From positions 4,712,001 through 4,776,000 of the forward strand of contig NZ_JAJFZL010000001.1 of assembly GCF_020733635.1 (NCBI RefSeq): a stretch of 64,000 nt of DNA, given 5' to 3'. A program made the translations under genes and the position numbers. Source of the DNA: Nocardia spumae (lineage in GTDB: Bacteria; Actinomycetota; Actinomycetes; Mycobacteriales; Mycobacteriaceae). A model generated the notes under the pieces. The model had not been told where the DNA came from, searched no databases, and saw only the letters and a program-made list of their open reading frames with translations. Shown piece by piece: positions 19,703 to 28,985 of the stretch (position 1 is the stretch's first letter; every line of letters starts with the position of its first letter).

Positions 19703-19757
19703 CACATTCGCCTTGTCCGCGCCGATCCTCGTACCGAACCCTTCGCCGGGTTGCGGT

Positions 19758-19771
19758 GTCGAATATTCGAC
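19758..19771. promoter_or_regulatory. 14-bp perfect palindrome in the cysD/iclR divergent region
   Basis: GTCGAATATTCGAC, perfectly self-complementary, 56 bp upstream of the cysD start and about 150 bp upstream of the iclR start, in an AT-richer patch that also contains TGTTCGATATTGTGAC. It may bind the IclR protein or a sulfur regulator. Assignment is inferred from position only. Confidence 0.5.
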
Positions 19772-19921
19772 GCTATTGTTCGATATTGTGACACCGACGA
19801 TAGGCGGGTGCACCGGCGCCGGTCAAGGCCGTCGTCTGCCATCGCCGATTTCGGCCGTCGTGAATGCCGGCCGGGGCGGCTACAGTGGCCGACGGCACGA
19901 CCGAGAATCAGGAAAGGCGCC

Positions 19922-20833
19922 ATGTCCGACAGCACCGATGTCGCCGCCGCTCCCGCCGTCTCCGCCGGGTCTCCGCCCACCCATCGCGTGGTGCGAGTGA
20001 TCGAACTGCTCGCCCGCCGCCCGGCCGAGCACTTCTCACTGGCGCGCATCGTCCGCGAAACCGCGCTGTCCCGGGCGACCGCGCACGCGGTACTGGCCCA
20101 GCTGACCGCCGACGGCTGGACGGTGCGCGATCCCGATGGCAACTACGGACTCGGCCTCGGCTTGCTGACCGTGGCCCGGCGCGCCGAGACCGCGTTCCCG
20201 TTGCGCCGCCTGGCCACCGACGCGCTACGCGCACTCGCCTCCGACCAGGGATTTCCGGTATTCCTGGCCGAACGCGAGGGTGAGTCCATTCTGATCACCG
20301 AGGTGGTCGGCGACCCGTCACTGCCGTGGATCCGCACCGGCCGGCGACTGCCGCTCGCCCCGCCGGTGGCGCGCGAATTCACCGCGTGGGCACCGGCATC
20401 CGAACGCGCACGCTGGATCGCCGATGCCGATCCGGCACATCGGCAGCGCTTGGCCCAGGTCCTCGACGCGGTCCGCACCCGCGGCTATTCGGTCGAACGC
20501 CTCGCCGACGAATCCGTGCCGATGCTCGAAGCTCTCGCCTCCCTGCGTCATTCCCCCGTCACCGATCCGCTGCGCAACCGGCTCGGCGCGATGATCGCGG
20601 ACCTGATCACCATCGACTATCTGCCCACCGAGCTCGGCGAGGACAACGCCGTGGTCACCGTCGCCGCCCCGATCTTCACCGCCGGAACCGTCACCGCGGC
20701 CATCGTCAGCTGTCCCGACGGCCACCTGTCGGCCACCGCCCTCGCCGGCCTCGGCGACGCCACCCGATCCGCGGCCGACAGGGTGAGCCGGGCGAGATCC
20801 GACCACATCGCACCGGAAAGTCCCGAGCGATGA
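19922..20833 (+). CDS. IclR family transcriptional regulator
   Basis: A 303-residue regulator. The N-terminal winged helix is at about residues 20-85: RVVRVIELLARRPAEHFSLARIVRETALSRATAHAVLAQL and the wing DPDGNYGLGLGLL. The C-terminal IclR ligand domain follows, though its usual glycine-rich lines are weakly conserved. The ATG at 19922 is preceded by GAAAGG. Target could be the divergent cysD operon or an unlinked gene; no effector can be named. Confidence 0.85.
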   Translation: MSDSTDVAAAPAVSAGSPPTHRVVRVIELLARRPAEHFSLARIVRETALSRATAHAVLAQLTADGWTVRDPDGNYGLGLGLLTVARRAETAFPLRRLATDALRALASDQGFPVFLAEREGESILITEVVGDPSLPWIRTGRRLPLAPPVAREFTAWAPASERARWIADADPAHRQRLAQVLDAVRTRGYSVERLADESVPMLEALASLRHSPVTDPLRNRLGAMIADLITIDYLPTELGEDNAVVTVAAPIFTAGTVTAAIVSCPDGHLSATALAGLGDATRSAADRVSRARSDHIAPESPER

Positions 20834-20840
20834 CAACTAC

Positions 20841-21830
20841 TCACGCGTCGGCGGCGGCATGCTCCACGAGCCGTCCGGCCAGGGATCGAACCCGTACGCG
20901 TAGCTCCGCCGGCTCCTCGATGACGAACGGGCGGTCCAGGGCGGCGAGCAGCGGGGGTATCCAGTCGAGTTGCTCGGCGTGAATCCGGGCGCGCGTCCAC
21001 TCGTGATCCGCACCGTCGGCGACCTCCAGTATCGCCACGGCGGGCGGGAAGACGGCGCGGACGGCGTCGGGACGGGCCCGGATACGTATCGACACCTCGT
21101 ACCGATACGGCGCGCGCGCCAAACCGGCCTGCACCCATGCGACCGGATCGAAATCCGTTGGCACGTCGAATCTTCCGGCCACGGCTCGCAGCGCGGTGAT
21201 CCGATCGATGCGAAAGGTGCGCACCTGACCGCTGGCCGAATCGGCGCCCGTCAGATACCACCGTCCCGAATGCGCGACCACGCCGTAGGGATCGACGACG
21301 CGCTCGCTGGGACGACCGTCACCGGATACGTAGGACAGCGCGACCGGGCGGCGGTCCCGGGCCGCCTCGGCCACGGCGAGCAGTAGCTCGGCCTCCGTCG
21401 GGCGGGACTCGCGTTCCGGTGCGGTGAAATCGGCGACGGCCAGCAGCGCGTCGAGGCGGCTCCCCAGCGCCTCCGGCAGCACCCGCCGGATTTTCGCCGT
21501 CGCGGCCTCGGCGGCCGCGACCGAGGTGGTGATCAGACCGGCCCGCCGGCCCGCCACCATCGCGAGCAGCACCGCCAGCGCTTCCTCGTCGGTGAGCATC
21601 AACGGCGGCATCCGATATCCCGGCGCCAGCCGGTAGCCACCGTAGCGACCGCGCACAGCATCGACCGGAATGCCGAGGTCGAGCAGGTGTTCGGCATAGC
21701 GCCGGACGGTGCGTTCGTCGACGTCGAGGCGGGTGGCGAGATCGGCGACGGTGCGGGTGCCGCCGCCCTGCAGGAGTTCCAGCAGGGCGAGGACTCGTGC
21801 GATCGGTCGGGTCACGCCGAAGTTTCTCAT
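20841..21830 (-). CDS. HTH/WYL domain transcriptional regulator
   Basis: A 329-residue protein of the YafY/DeoR-like WYL type. The HTH occupies about residues 8-60 (RVLALLELLQGGGTRTVADLATRLDVDERTVRRYAEHLLDLGIPV), and the WYL ligand domain is at about 140-220 with VALSYVSGDG, VDPYGVVAHSGRWYLTGAD and RTFRIDRITAL. ATG 21830 is chosen; a GTG five codons inside (21815) is possible. It is divergent from the glyoxalase-like gene, and a perfect inverted repeat touches its own start, implying autoregulation and control of that neighbour. Confidence 0.92.
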   Translation of the reverse strand: MRNFGVTRPIARVLALLELLQGGGTRTVADLATRLDVDERTVRRYAEHLLDLGIPVDAVRGRYGGYRLAPGYRMPPLMLTDEEALAVLLAMVAGRRAGLITTSVAAAEAATAKIRRVLPEALGSRLDALLAVADFTAPERESRPTEAELLLAVAEAARDRRPVALSYVSGDGRPSERVVDPYGVVAHSGRWYLTGADSASGQVRTFRIDRITALRAVAGRFDVPTDFDPVAWVQAGLARAPYRYEVSIRIRARPDAVRAVFPPAVAILEVADGADHEWTRARIHAEQLDWIPPLLAALDRPFVIEEPAELRVRVRSLAGRLVEHAAADA

Positions 21831-21857
21831 AATACCGGGCGGATTATGTCCGGTATT
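21831..21857. promoter_or_regulatory. Operator of the WYL regulator
   Basis: AATACCGG (21831-21838) and CCGGTATT (21850-21857) form a perfect 8-bp inverted repeat with an 11-bp spacer, directly upstream of the WYL gene's ATG and 63 bp from the glyoxalase-like start. Position between the divergent genes suggests the binding site of the WYL regulator. Confidence 0.7.
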
Positions 21858-21920
21858 GCTTCTAGCGTGGGCGTCGGCCGCTCGGTTCCGGGCGGCGCCC
21901 AGCCATCGGAAGGACCTCTC

Positions 21921-22313
21921 GTGCGTTTCGCCTCCGTCCGCATCATCACCGGCGACATCATCCGCCTGGTCGATTTCTACGAGCAGGCCCTCGGCCTCGA
22001 ACCGCGCTGGCGCGCCGCGCAATTCGCGGAGTTCCCCGGCCCGTCGTGCCTCCTGGCGATCGGCAGCGCCGAGACGATGGCCCTGTTCGGCGCCCCCGCC
22101 GCCGTTCCCGGATCGAATCGCACCGCCATCCTGGAATTCCTGGTCGGCGATGTGGACGCCGAGTATCGCCGGTTGTCGGGGCTCGCCACCGCACCCGAGA
22201 TCGTGCAGCCTCCGGCAACCATGCCGTGGGGCAACCGCTCACTGCTGTTGCGCGACCCCGACGGCAATCTGGTCAACTTCTTCACCCCGCCGGCCGAGCC
22301 GGGACGCGCGTGA
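21921..22313 (+). CDS. VOC (glyoxalase/bleomycin-resistance-like) family protein
   Basis: A 130-residue VOC-fold protein: FASVRIITGDIIRLVDFYEQALGLEPRW at the N-terminus and WGNRSLLLRDPDGNLVNFFTP at the C-terminus are standard. The GTG at 21921 is chosen because AAGGACC lies just upstream; the frame is open further upstream but overlaps the operator and the WYL gene. Likely a lyase, dioxygenase or binding protein for a small molecule sensed by the WYL regulator. Confidence 0.88.
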   Translation: MRFASVRIITGDIIRLVDFYEQALGLEPRWRAAQFAEFPGPSCLLAIGSAETMALFGAPAAVPGSNRTAILEFLVGDVDAEYRRLSGLATAPEIVQPPATMPWGNRSLLLRDPDGNLVNFFTPPAEPGRA

Positions 22314-22424
22314 CCCGCCCGGCCGTGCCGTACCGCGCCGGCCTGGGCGGCAGCGACGAGGTTCGATCGTGTGCCGATGGCGACAGCTGACGCCGGCGGC
22401 GGCCGCGGCCGCGGCGATCAGCGG

Positions 22425-23192
22425 TTATCCGCGCAGGCGGTAGCTCGGACCTGGGTCGGCCGCTACATAGTCCGCCCAGGTTCGGGTGCCGTCGGCATGT
22501 TCGGGGCAGGTGTTGGCGCCCGCGCGGAATCCACCGGCGACGCGGCCCGGCAGCCGCAGCGGCAGCAGGTGTTTCGGCCCGCCTCGATGCCGCTGCCACA
22601 CGCGGGCCAGTTCGGCCAGGGTCGAGACCTCCGGGCCACCGAAATCGGGCGCACGGCCCAGCGGATCGCCCTCGGCGAGGTCGGCGATCCGGGTGGCGAC
22701 ATCACCGGTGTCCACGGGCTGGAAACGGAAGTCCGTCGGCAGCGGCGCGACCGGGAGCCGCCGCACCCCGCCGAGGACCGCGGCGATGAGATCGTGGAAC
22801 TGGGTGGCGCGCAGAATCGTGTGCGGCGCACCGCTGTCGGCGATCAGCTGCTCACACGCCAGCTTGTTGCGGTAATAGCCGAGCGGGATGCGGTCGATGC
22901 CGACGATCGATACGTACAGCAGCTGCCGCACTCCCCCGGCCGCGGCGAGCAGATTCCGGGTCTGCGCGAGATCCGGTGTGCCGAATCGTCGGAAATCCGA
23001 GGCCGCGTGCACGATCACCTCGGAGCCCTCGACCGCGGCCGGCACCCCCTGTCCGGTCGTCAGATCTCCCGTATGGGTGCCCGCGTCCTCGCGCCGCGAC
23101 AGCACCCGCACCTCGTGCCCACGCGTACGCAACCGATCCACGACGTGCCGCCCGAGCGCTCCCGTTCCACCGGTCACCAGCACTGTGCTCAT
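22425..23192 (-). CDS. NmrA-like NAD(P)-binding protein
   Basis: A 255-residue atypical SDR. It starts MSTVLVTGGTGALGRHVVDRLRTRGHEVRVLSRR, with the TGGTGxxG dinucleotide motif, and has VRQLLYVSIVGIDRIPLGYYRNKLACEQLI, where YYRNK keeps the Tyr-x3-Lys spacing. The ATG at 23192 begins the family homology. Members reduce ketones or act as redox sensors; the substrate is unknown. Divergent from the FAD oxidoreductase with 150 bp between. Confidence 0.88.
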   Translation of the reverse strand: MSTVLVTGGTGALGRHVVDRLRTRGHEVRVLSRREDAGTHTGDLTTGQGVPAAVEGSEVIVHAASDFRRFGTPDLAQTRNLLAAAGGVRQLLYVSIVGIDRIPLGYYRNKLACEQLIADSGAPHTILRATQFHDLIAAVLGGVRRLPVAPLPTDFRFQPVDTGDVATRIADLAEGDPLGRAPDFGGPEVSTLAELARVWQRHRGGPKHLLPLRLPGRVAGGFRAGANTCPEHADGTRTWADYVAADPGPSYRLRG

Positions 23193-23342
23193 ATCTCCAC
23201 AGCAAACTCCTCCGGCCGGAACCGGACAAGTACTTGAAACGCATGTCACCGTCCACCTCGGCACCTGTCGGGAAAAGGCCCGCACCTGCGGCGCAATTCC
23301 CGGGGCAGACGTAGCGCCGCGACTGTGGTTAGCTGTGGGGCC

Positions 23343-24626
23343 ATGAGTACGACGCTGGCTGCTCTGCCGGAGGAATATCTACCCCGCGACACCGCGGATG
23401 TCGTTCGCACAGTGCGAGATTCACGACCTCAACCGTTGACTGTGCGCGGTGGCGATCACAGCGCCGAGCAACTCGACGACGAATTGGCCCCGCCGGATCG
23501 TCGCATCGTGCTGTCGCTGCGGCGGATGAACCGGGTGCAGGCAGTCGATGCGGACGCGCGGCTGGTGCGCGTCCAGGCCGGTGCACGGCTGTCCGATATC
23601 GACCGCACCCTCGCCGGACACGGTCTGGGACTGCCGATCGTCGGTGACCACCGCGAGATCACCGCCGGCGGATTCGCCGCGGTCGGCGGGCTCAGCGCCG
23701 CCTCCCATCGCTACGGCATGTTCAGCGACAATGTGGTCGCCCTCGAATACGTCGACCCCGACGGCAGATTCGGTACCTGCGGGCGCACCCATCAGGCCGA
23801 CCGGTTCCGCCGGGTCCTGGGCGGCGGCGGCCGCACCGGCATCATCACGGCCCTGACGCTACAGGCCATCGAGGTCGACAAGGATCACACCTGGCTGACC
23901 TCCGACGCACACCGCTTCCTCGACTTCGACACCTTCGTCGAACATTCGCACGCCGAGATCACCCGGCCCGGCGATGCCCTGCTGCAGGTGGGCCGCTGGG
24001 TCGACACCGCACCGCTGCGGGTGTCGCGCCCGGTGGGCACCGGGCATGTGCAGCTGGGGACGGTGCGCTTCGGGCAGTGGTCGAGCCTGCACCCCACCAC
24101 CGCCACCCCCTCACTGCGGGCACGTCGCGAACTGGGTGCGCGCGCCCGGAAATCGCTGGGCGCCATCGCCTCGGCCGCCGGTGGCCGCGCCGGTATGCCG
24201 GTCCGCAATGCCGCCGCCGGCGCGCTGATGTTCGCGCCGAAGGTGCTCACCCTGCGGGACGCGGAGTATCTCGCCGACACCGTGATCAGCTCCTCCGAAC
24301 GCGGTCCCGCCTACCGGGTCGCAGTCTTCGCGCCGCTGACCAGCTACAGCACCGTATTCCACCGTCTGCACGACCTGTTCGCCGAACATCGCGAACGCAG
24401 CGGCGCCATCACGGTCATCTCCGCCATGACCTACGGGGTGCGCTCACCGTATCTGCACGAATTCGCCGGTGAGGACCACGGTTTCATCACCTTCACCTGC
24501 CGCCTGCGCCCGACCGGCATCTACCCCGGCAAGTCCGGCACCCCGGATCTGCTGCGCGATATCACCGCGGGCATCGACGACATCTGCCGTTCCGAGCGCG
24601 CCCGCCGGTACGAGACCGGCGAATAA
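23343..24626 (+). CDS. FAD-binding (PCMH-type) oxidoreductase
   Basis: A 427-residue flavoprotein with an N-terminal PCMH FAD domain: LTVRGGDHSAEQ (about 38-49), VQAGARLSDIDRTLAGHGLGLPIVGDHREITAGGFAAVGGLSAASHRYG (about 77-125). No VAO-type histidine for covalent flavin is obvious. The C-terminal half is less conserved. No secretion signal. Such enzymes oxidise alcohols, hydroxy acids or sugars; nothing nearby narrows the substrate. The start at 23343 (ATG) is preferred over a GTG six codons upstream. Confidence 0.82.
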   Translation: MSTTLAALPEEYLPRDTADVVRTVRDSRPQPLTVRGGDHSAEQLDDELAPPDRRIVLSLRRMNRVQAVDADARLVRVQAGARLSDIDRTLAGHGLGLPIVGDHREITAGGFAAVGGLSAASHRYGMFSDNVVALEYVDPDGRFGTCGRTHQADRFRRVLGGGGRTGIITALTLQAIEVDKDHTWLTSDAHRFLDFDTFVEHSHAEITRPGDALLQVGRWVDTAPLRVSRPVGTGHVQLGTVRFGQWSSLHPTTATPSLRARRELGARARKSLGAIASAAGGRAGMPVRNAAAGALMFAPKVLTLRDAEYLADTVISSSERGPAYRVAVFAPLTSYSTVFHRLHDLFAEHRERSGAITVISAMTYGVRSPYLHEFAGEDHGFITFTCRLRPTGIYPGKSGTPDLLRDITAGIDDICRSERARRYETGE

Positions 24627-24636
24627 TCTCCAGGAC

Positions 24637-24679
24637 AACGAAAGGCGCCCCGGTCGTGTCGACCGGGGCGCCTTTCGTT
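24637..24679. terminator. Bidirectional hairpin terminator between the FAD oxidase and ctaF
   Basis: A 20-bp perfect stem with a TGT loop (24637-24656, 24660-24679); core GGCGCCCCGGTCG/CGACCGGGGCGCC, with AACGAAA and TTTCGTT at the base. It lies between two convergent genes. Confidence 0.9.
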
Positions 24680-24687
24680 CGGCTGTG

Positions 24688-25104
24688 TCAGTGCTTCTCG
24701 GGTCCCAGGTGGTACTCGAACACCAGACCGGCGACCGAGGCGAGCACGCAGAGCACACCCAGGCCGATCAGCCAGTACTGGAAGAACGCGAACCCGAGCG
24801 CGGTGACCGACGCGGAGCCGGCCAGCAGGATGGGCCAGAAGCTACCGGGCGAGAAGAAGCCCAGGTCGCCGGCGCCGTCCACGATCTCGGCCTCTTCGTA
24901 GTCCTCGGGGCGCAGATCCAGGCGGCGCGCCACGAAGCGGAAGTAGGTGCCGACGATCAGGGTCAGGCCCGCGGTCAGCACGATCGCGGTGGTGCCGGCC
25001 CACTCCACGCCGGTGCGGGACTGGCCGGTGAAGAATGCGTAGACGACCGCCACGATGATGAAGAACACCGTGAGCAGCTCGAAGATACGTGCTTCGACCT
25101 TCAT
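24688..25104 (-). CDS. ctaF: Cytochrome c oxidase subunit 4 (actinobacterial)
   Basis: A 138-residue subunit IV with four hydrophobic stretches (about 8-25, 34-54, 85-105, 110-130) and the family start [20 protein letters not shown] small structural subunit of the aa3 oxidase in the bc1-aa3 supercomplex. It starts 18 bp after the ctaC stop, so the two are co-transcribed. Confidence 0.95.
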   Translation of the reverse strand: MKVEARIFELLTVFFIIVAVVYAFFTGQSRTGVEWAGTTAIVLTAGLTLIVGTYFRFVARRLDLRPEDYEEAEIVDGAGDLGFFSPGSFWPILLAGSASVTALGFAFFQYWLIGLGVLCVLASVAGLVFEYHLGPEKH

Positions 25105-25122
25105 GTCAGTTCAGTACCCTTC

Positions 25123-26211
25123 TCACTTGCTCTCGGCCTGGCTGGCTTCACGCGAGGTCCGACGGGTGTCGAACGGGTGCGTGGTGGTCGCGACCGGCGA
25201 CTCACCGATGCTCGACAGCGCTTCCGCGTTGGTCTTGCCGGTCTCACGGGCGGCCATGTACTTGTCGAACTTCTCCGGTGTCACGGCGCGCACCTCGAAG
25301 TTCATCATCGAGTGGAAAGTACCGCACATCTCCGCGCAGCGGCCGACGAATGCGCCCTCGTGCTCGATCTTGGTGATCTGGAAGACGTTGTCGGAGTGGT
25401 TTTCCTTCGGGTTCGGCATCACGTCGCGCTTGAACAGGAACTCCGGCACCCAGAAGGAGTGGATGACGTCGGCGGAGGCCAGCTGGAACTCGACCACCTT
25501 GTTGGTCGGCAGCACCAGCACCGGGATCTCGTTCGACGAGCCGATGGTCTCGACCTTGTCGTAGTGCAGGTAGGAGATGTCGTTGGCGGGCAGACCGTGC
25601 AGCGGGCCCGGCTGCGGGTGTCCGTCGGCGGTGCGCTCCTTGTACTCGTCCTTGATCTGCTCGTTCAGAGCCTGACGAGTTTCGTCGACACCGTTGTAGA
25701 CGTGACCGTCCACGCCGACGGCCTTCTGGTAGCCGAACTTCCAGTTCCACTGGAACGCCGTCACATCGACGACCACATCCGGGTTCGAGGTCTTCTCGTG
25801 CACGTAGTTCTGCACGACGACGGTGAAGTAGAACAGCACCGCGATGATCACGAACGGGATCGCGGTGTAGGTCAGCTCCAGCGGCACGTTGTACCCGGTC
25901 TGCCGCGGGAACTCCGGGGAGTTCTTCTTCTTGCGGTGGAACGCGACGGTCCAGAAGGTCAGACCCCAGACCAGAACACCCATCGCCAGGGCGGCGACGA
26001 CCGACCACGTCCACAGTTCCCGCATCCGGGTCGCCTGCGGGGTGATACCCGAAGGCCAGCCGAACCGAAGCACGGGATTGTCGATCGAGCAGCCCGAGAC
26101 GAGCATCACGGTGATCCCCATGGACACCGCCAGCCCGGCCCGCCGAAGGATGCGGCCCCGCCGTACCCGGGCGGGTCGTGCCCCTATCGCTTCGCTCGCC
26201 TTGTGCGCCAC
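25123..26211 (-). CDS. ctaC: Cytochrome c oxidase subunit II
   Basis: A 362-residue aa3 oxidase subunit II that receives electrons from QcrC at its Cu-A centre. A lipoprotein-type signal ([17 protein letters not shown]) ends in a lipobox Cys near residue 41. Two transmembrane helices follow, then the cupredoxin domain with the Cu-A ligands in HSFWVPEF and [12 protein letters not shown]. The GTG at 26211 is chosen because AGGAAGG lies 9 nt upstream; upstream in-frame sequence has no homology. The leader contains a perfect hairpin (26245-26269). Confidence 0.95.
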   Translation of the reverse strand: MAHKASEAIGARPARVRRGRILRRAGLAVSMGITVMLVSGCSIDNPVLRFGWPSGITPQATRMRELWTWSVVAALAMGVLVWGLTFWTVAFHRKKKNSPEFPRQTGYNVPLELTYTAIPFVIIAVLFYFTVVVQNYVHEKTSNPDVVVDVTAFQWNWKFGYQKAVGVDGHVYNGVDETRQALNEQIKDEYKERTADGHPQPGPLHGLPANDISYLHYDKVETIGSSNEIPVLVLPTNKVVEFQLASADVIHSFWVPEFLFKRDVMPNPKENHSDNVFQITKIEHEGAFVGRCAEMCGTFHSMMNFEVRAVTPEKFDKYMAARETGKTNAEALSSIGESPVATTTHPFDTRRTSREASQAESK

Positions 26212-26567
26212 GCTCAACGCCTTCCTGGTCGTCCATCCGACACGGTGCTGCCCGGAGGCCGGGCAGCACGTTTTCAGCACGTTCGGGATCTTTCCGCGAG
26301 CCGCGCCGAACGCACGGCCGACCACGGGAGTTCCCGAGTACTACGCAGCGTAGACCAAACCGCCTCCCGCGTTGTGCCCGGGTCGCTTTCGACACACCGG
26401 CCACCGGGCGCGATCGCCCCGTTCGGGCCGCACGCCGACGCCCCGCCGGCGCCCCGGGAACAACGGCCGCGCAGCGAGGCGGCGTCACGGCCCGCGGTGC
26501 GGCATACTCGGGGACTGATTTCGAATGTTCTCCGCGTACCCGATCCGGAAACGAGGTTCTCGACGCA
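26212..26567. other. ctaC/asnB divergent intergenic region
   Basis: 356 bp without a convincing gene. It holds the ctaC Shine-Dalgarno, the hairpin at 26245-26269, and a CATACT hexamer at 26503-26508 that could be the asnB -10 box (start at 26568). Frames open across it are arginine/proline-rich and unlikely to be coding. Confidence 0.6.
26245..26269 (-). promoter_or_regulatory. Hairpin in the ctaC 5' leader
   Basis: GTGCTGCCCGG (26245-26255) and CCGGGCAGCAC (26259-26269) pair perfectly around AGG. It lies 34 bp upstream of the ctaC GTG, so it is probably in the leader mRNA. On the + strand TTTT follows at 26271-26274, so it could instead be an upstream-facing terminator, though no + strand gene ends here. 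Confidence 0.5.
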
Positions 26568-28493
26568 GTGTGTGGACTGCTGGGATTTCTGACCGCCGAT
26601 GTGGCAACCGACTCCGTCGTACAGCAGGTGTACGACGCCCTGCAGTGCGGGCGCCATCGCGGCCCGGACGAGCGCGGTACCTGGCATGACGAACACATCA
26701 TCCTGGGCTTCAACCGGCTGTCGATCATCGACATCGAACATTCGCATCAGCCGCTGCGCTGGGGGCCGGAGGAGAATCCGCAGCGCTACGCCCTGGCGTT
26801 CAACGGCGAGATCTACAACTACCTGGAGTTGCGCGCGCAGCTCGCCGCGGAGCACGGCGCGACATTCCACACCGAGGGCGACGGCGAGGCGATCGTCGCG
26901 GCCTACCACTACTGGGGCACCGAGGCGTTCTCGAAGCTGCGCGGCATGTTCGCCTTCGCCATCTGGGATACCGAGACCCAGGACCTGGTACTGGCCCGCG
27001 ATCCGTTCGGCATCAAACCGCTGTTCCTGGCGACGGGCCCGGGCGGCACCGGCTACGCCAGTGAGAAGAAGAGCCTGCTGGAGCTGTTGCCGGCGCTGAA
27101 TCTGTCCGACGACCTGGATCCGCGCGCGCTCGAGCACTACACGGTGCTGCAGTACGTGCCGGAGCCGGAATCGCTGCACGCGAACATCCGCCGCCTGGAA
27201 TCCGGCTGCTACGCCACCCTGCGGCCCGGCGCGGCGCCGGAGGTGACCCGCTATTTCCGGCCGGATTTCCGAGTGCGCCCGTTCGCGGCCGGTGCCGAGG
27301 AGGCCCGCTACCGCGAGATCGCGGCCGTGCTGGAGGATTCGGTCGCCAAACACATGCGCGCCGATGTCACGGTCGGCGCATTCCTGTCCGGCGGCATCGA
27401 CTCCACCGCGATCGCGGCGCTGGCGATCCAGCACAATCCGAATCTGCTGACCTTCACCTCCGCCTTCGAGCGCGAGGGCTATTCCGAGGCCGATGTGGCG
27501 GCCGAGACCGCCGAGGCCATCGGCGCGAAGCACTACATCCGCATGGTGAGCCCCGAGGAGTTCGCGGCCGCGATCCCCGAGATCGTCTGGTACCTCGACG
27601 ATCCGGTGGCCGACCCGGCCCTGGTGCCGCTGTACTTCGTGGCCCAGGAGGCCCGCAAGCACGTCAAGGTCGTGCTGTCCGGTGAGGGCTCCGACGAGCT
27701 GTTCGGCGGATACACCATCTATCGGGAGCCGCTGTCGCTCAAGCCGTTCGAATATCTGCCGAAGGGCGTGCGGCGCTTGGCGGGCAAGCTCTCGGATCGG
27801 ATTCCCGACGGCACTCGCGGTAAGAGCCTGCTGCATCGCGGTTCGCTGAGCCTCGAGGAGCGCTATTACGGCAATGCCCGCAGCTTCAACGATGCCCAGT
27901 TGCGGGCGGTACTGCGCGATTTCCGCCCGGAGTGGACCCATCAGGACGTGACGGCGCCGATCTACGCGCGCTCACAGGGCTGGGATCCGGTGGCGCGGAT
28001 GCAGCATCTGGATCTGTTCACCTGGTTGCGCGGCGACATCCTGGTCAAGGCCGACAAGATGACGATGGCGAATTCGCTGGAACTGCGGGTGCCGTTCCTG
28101 GATTCCGAGGTGTTCGCGGTCGCCGAGCAGATCCCGTACGAGCAGAAGATCACCAAGGAGACCACCAAGTACGCGCTGCGCCGCGCACTCGAGACGATCG
28201 TGCCGCCGCATGTACTGCATCGGCCGAAACTCGGTTTCCCGGTTCCGCTGCGGCACTGGCTGCGCGGCCCCGAGCTCTACGACTGGGCAGCCACCCAGAT
28301 CGCCGAATCGCAGACCGACCACCTGCTGGACAAGTCCGCGATCAAGGCGATGCTCGAGGCGCACCGGGCCGGCAACGGCGATCACAGCCGCCGGTTGTGG
28401 ACGCTGCTGGTCTTCATGATCTGGCACGGCATCTTCGTCGAGGACCGGATCAAGCCGACCATCGAGCAACCGTCCTACCCGGTCCGGTTGTAG
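26568..28493 (+). CDS. asnB: Asparagine synthase (glutamine-hydrolysing)
   Basis: A 641-residue enzyme. The GTG at 26568 places Cys directly at position 2 (GTG-TGT; CGLLGFL), the N-terminal nucleophile of class II glutaminase; RHRGPDERG, FNGEIYNY and the GDGEAI loop follow. The synthetase half has the PP-loop FLSGGIDSTAIAAL at about residue 270 and SGEGSDELFGGY. It converts aspartate, ATP and glutamine to asparagine, or amidates another carboxylate: mycobacterial and corynebacterial AsnB relatives amidate peptidoglycan diaminopimelate. Position beside ctaC-ctaF is conserved in mycolata. Confidence 0.94.
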   Translation: MCGLLGFLTADVATDSVVQQVYDALQCGRHRGPDERGTWHDEHIILGFNRLSIIDIEHSHQPLRWGPEENPQRYALAFNGEIYNYLELRAQLAAEHGATFHTEGDGEAIVAAYHYWGTEAFSKLRGMFAFAIWDTETQDLVLARDPFGIKPLFLATGPGGTGYASEKKSLLELLPALNLSDDLDPRALEHYTVLQYVPEPESLHANIRRLESGCYATLRPGAAPEVTRYFRPDFRVRPFAAGAEEARYREIAAVLEDSVAKHMRADVTVGAFLSGGIDSTAIAALAIQHNPNLLTFTSAFEREGYSEADVAAETAEAIGAKHYIRMVSPEEFAAAIPEIVWYLDDPVADPALVPLYFVAQEARKHVKVVLSGEGSDELFGGYTIYREPLSLKPFEYLPKGVRRLAGKLSDRIPDGTRGKSLLHRGSLSLEERYYGNARSFNDAQLRAVLRDFRPEWTHQDVTAPIYARSQGWDPVARMQHLDLFTWLRGDILVKADKMTMANSLELRVPFLDSEVFAVAEQIPYEQKITKETTKYALRRALETIVPPHVLHRPKLGFPVPLRHWLRGPELYDWAATQIAESQTDHLLDKSAIKAMLEAHRAGNGDHSRRLWTLLVFMIWHGIFVEDRIKPTIEQPSYPVRL

Positions 28494-28496
28494 CGG

Positions 28497-28985
28497 TCAG
28501 CTCTTCACTATCATCGGGGCGGACGGCGCGGCCGGCCAGCAGCGGATGCGGATTCGCTGCCGGTCGGCCGGATCGCCGTCTTCGCTGGTGTCGTCCTCGT
28601 CGAAATCATCATCGTCATCGGAGTCCAGCCAGGGCTGCCTGCTCAGAGCTACTCGCAGGCGCAGCGGCCCCCGCGGCACCTCGAGCGGCTCGGCGTCCTC
28701 GACTCCCCAGCTCGGGCTGGTCACCAGTAGCCGCCCCGACGCCGACAGCAGACTGAATTCCACAATCGTGTGCTCGGCCTCCTCATCGTCGGTCACCGGA
28801 CCGTCGGTCACCTCGAACACCACGGTCACATCACCGTTGACCCCGGTAAGGATCCCGGCCGCATCCTCGGCGAGCACCATCGGTTCATCACCCCAGCCCG
28901 ACCACGGTTCGTTGGCCGTACCGCTGTCGAAGAGATGAATTTGCCGGTAGTCGGAGTCGATCGTCAATTCCGTTGCAGCGCACAT
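28497..28985 (-). CDS. Hypothetical acidic protein
   Basis: A 162-residue soluble protein, not recognised. The N-terminal two thirds alternate strands (QIHLFDSGTANEPW, GDVTVVFEVTDGP, HTIVEFSLLSASGRLLVTSPSWG), suggesting a beta-sandwich; a run of Asp/Glu (DSDDDDDFDEDDTSEDGD) is at about 124-141, followed by RQRIRIRCWP. Start ambiguous: ATG at 28985 (MCAATEL) or three codons upstream at 28994. It ends 3 bp from the convergent asnB stop. Confidence 0.65.
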   Translation of the reverse strand: MCAATELTIDSDYRQIHLFDSGTANEPWSGWGDEPMVLAEDAAGILTGVNGDVTVVFEVTDGPVTDDEEAEHTIVEFSLLSASGRLLVTSPSWGVEDAEPLEVPRGPLRLRVALSRQPWLDSDDDDDFDEDDTSEDGDPADRQRIRIRCWPAAPSAPMIVKS

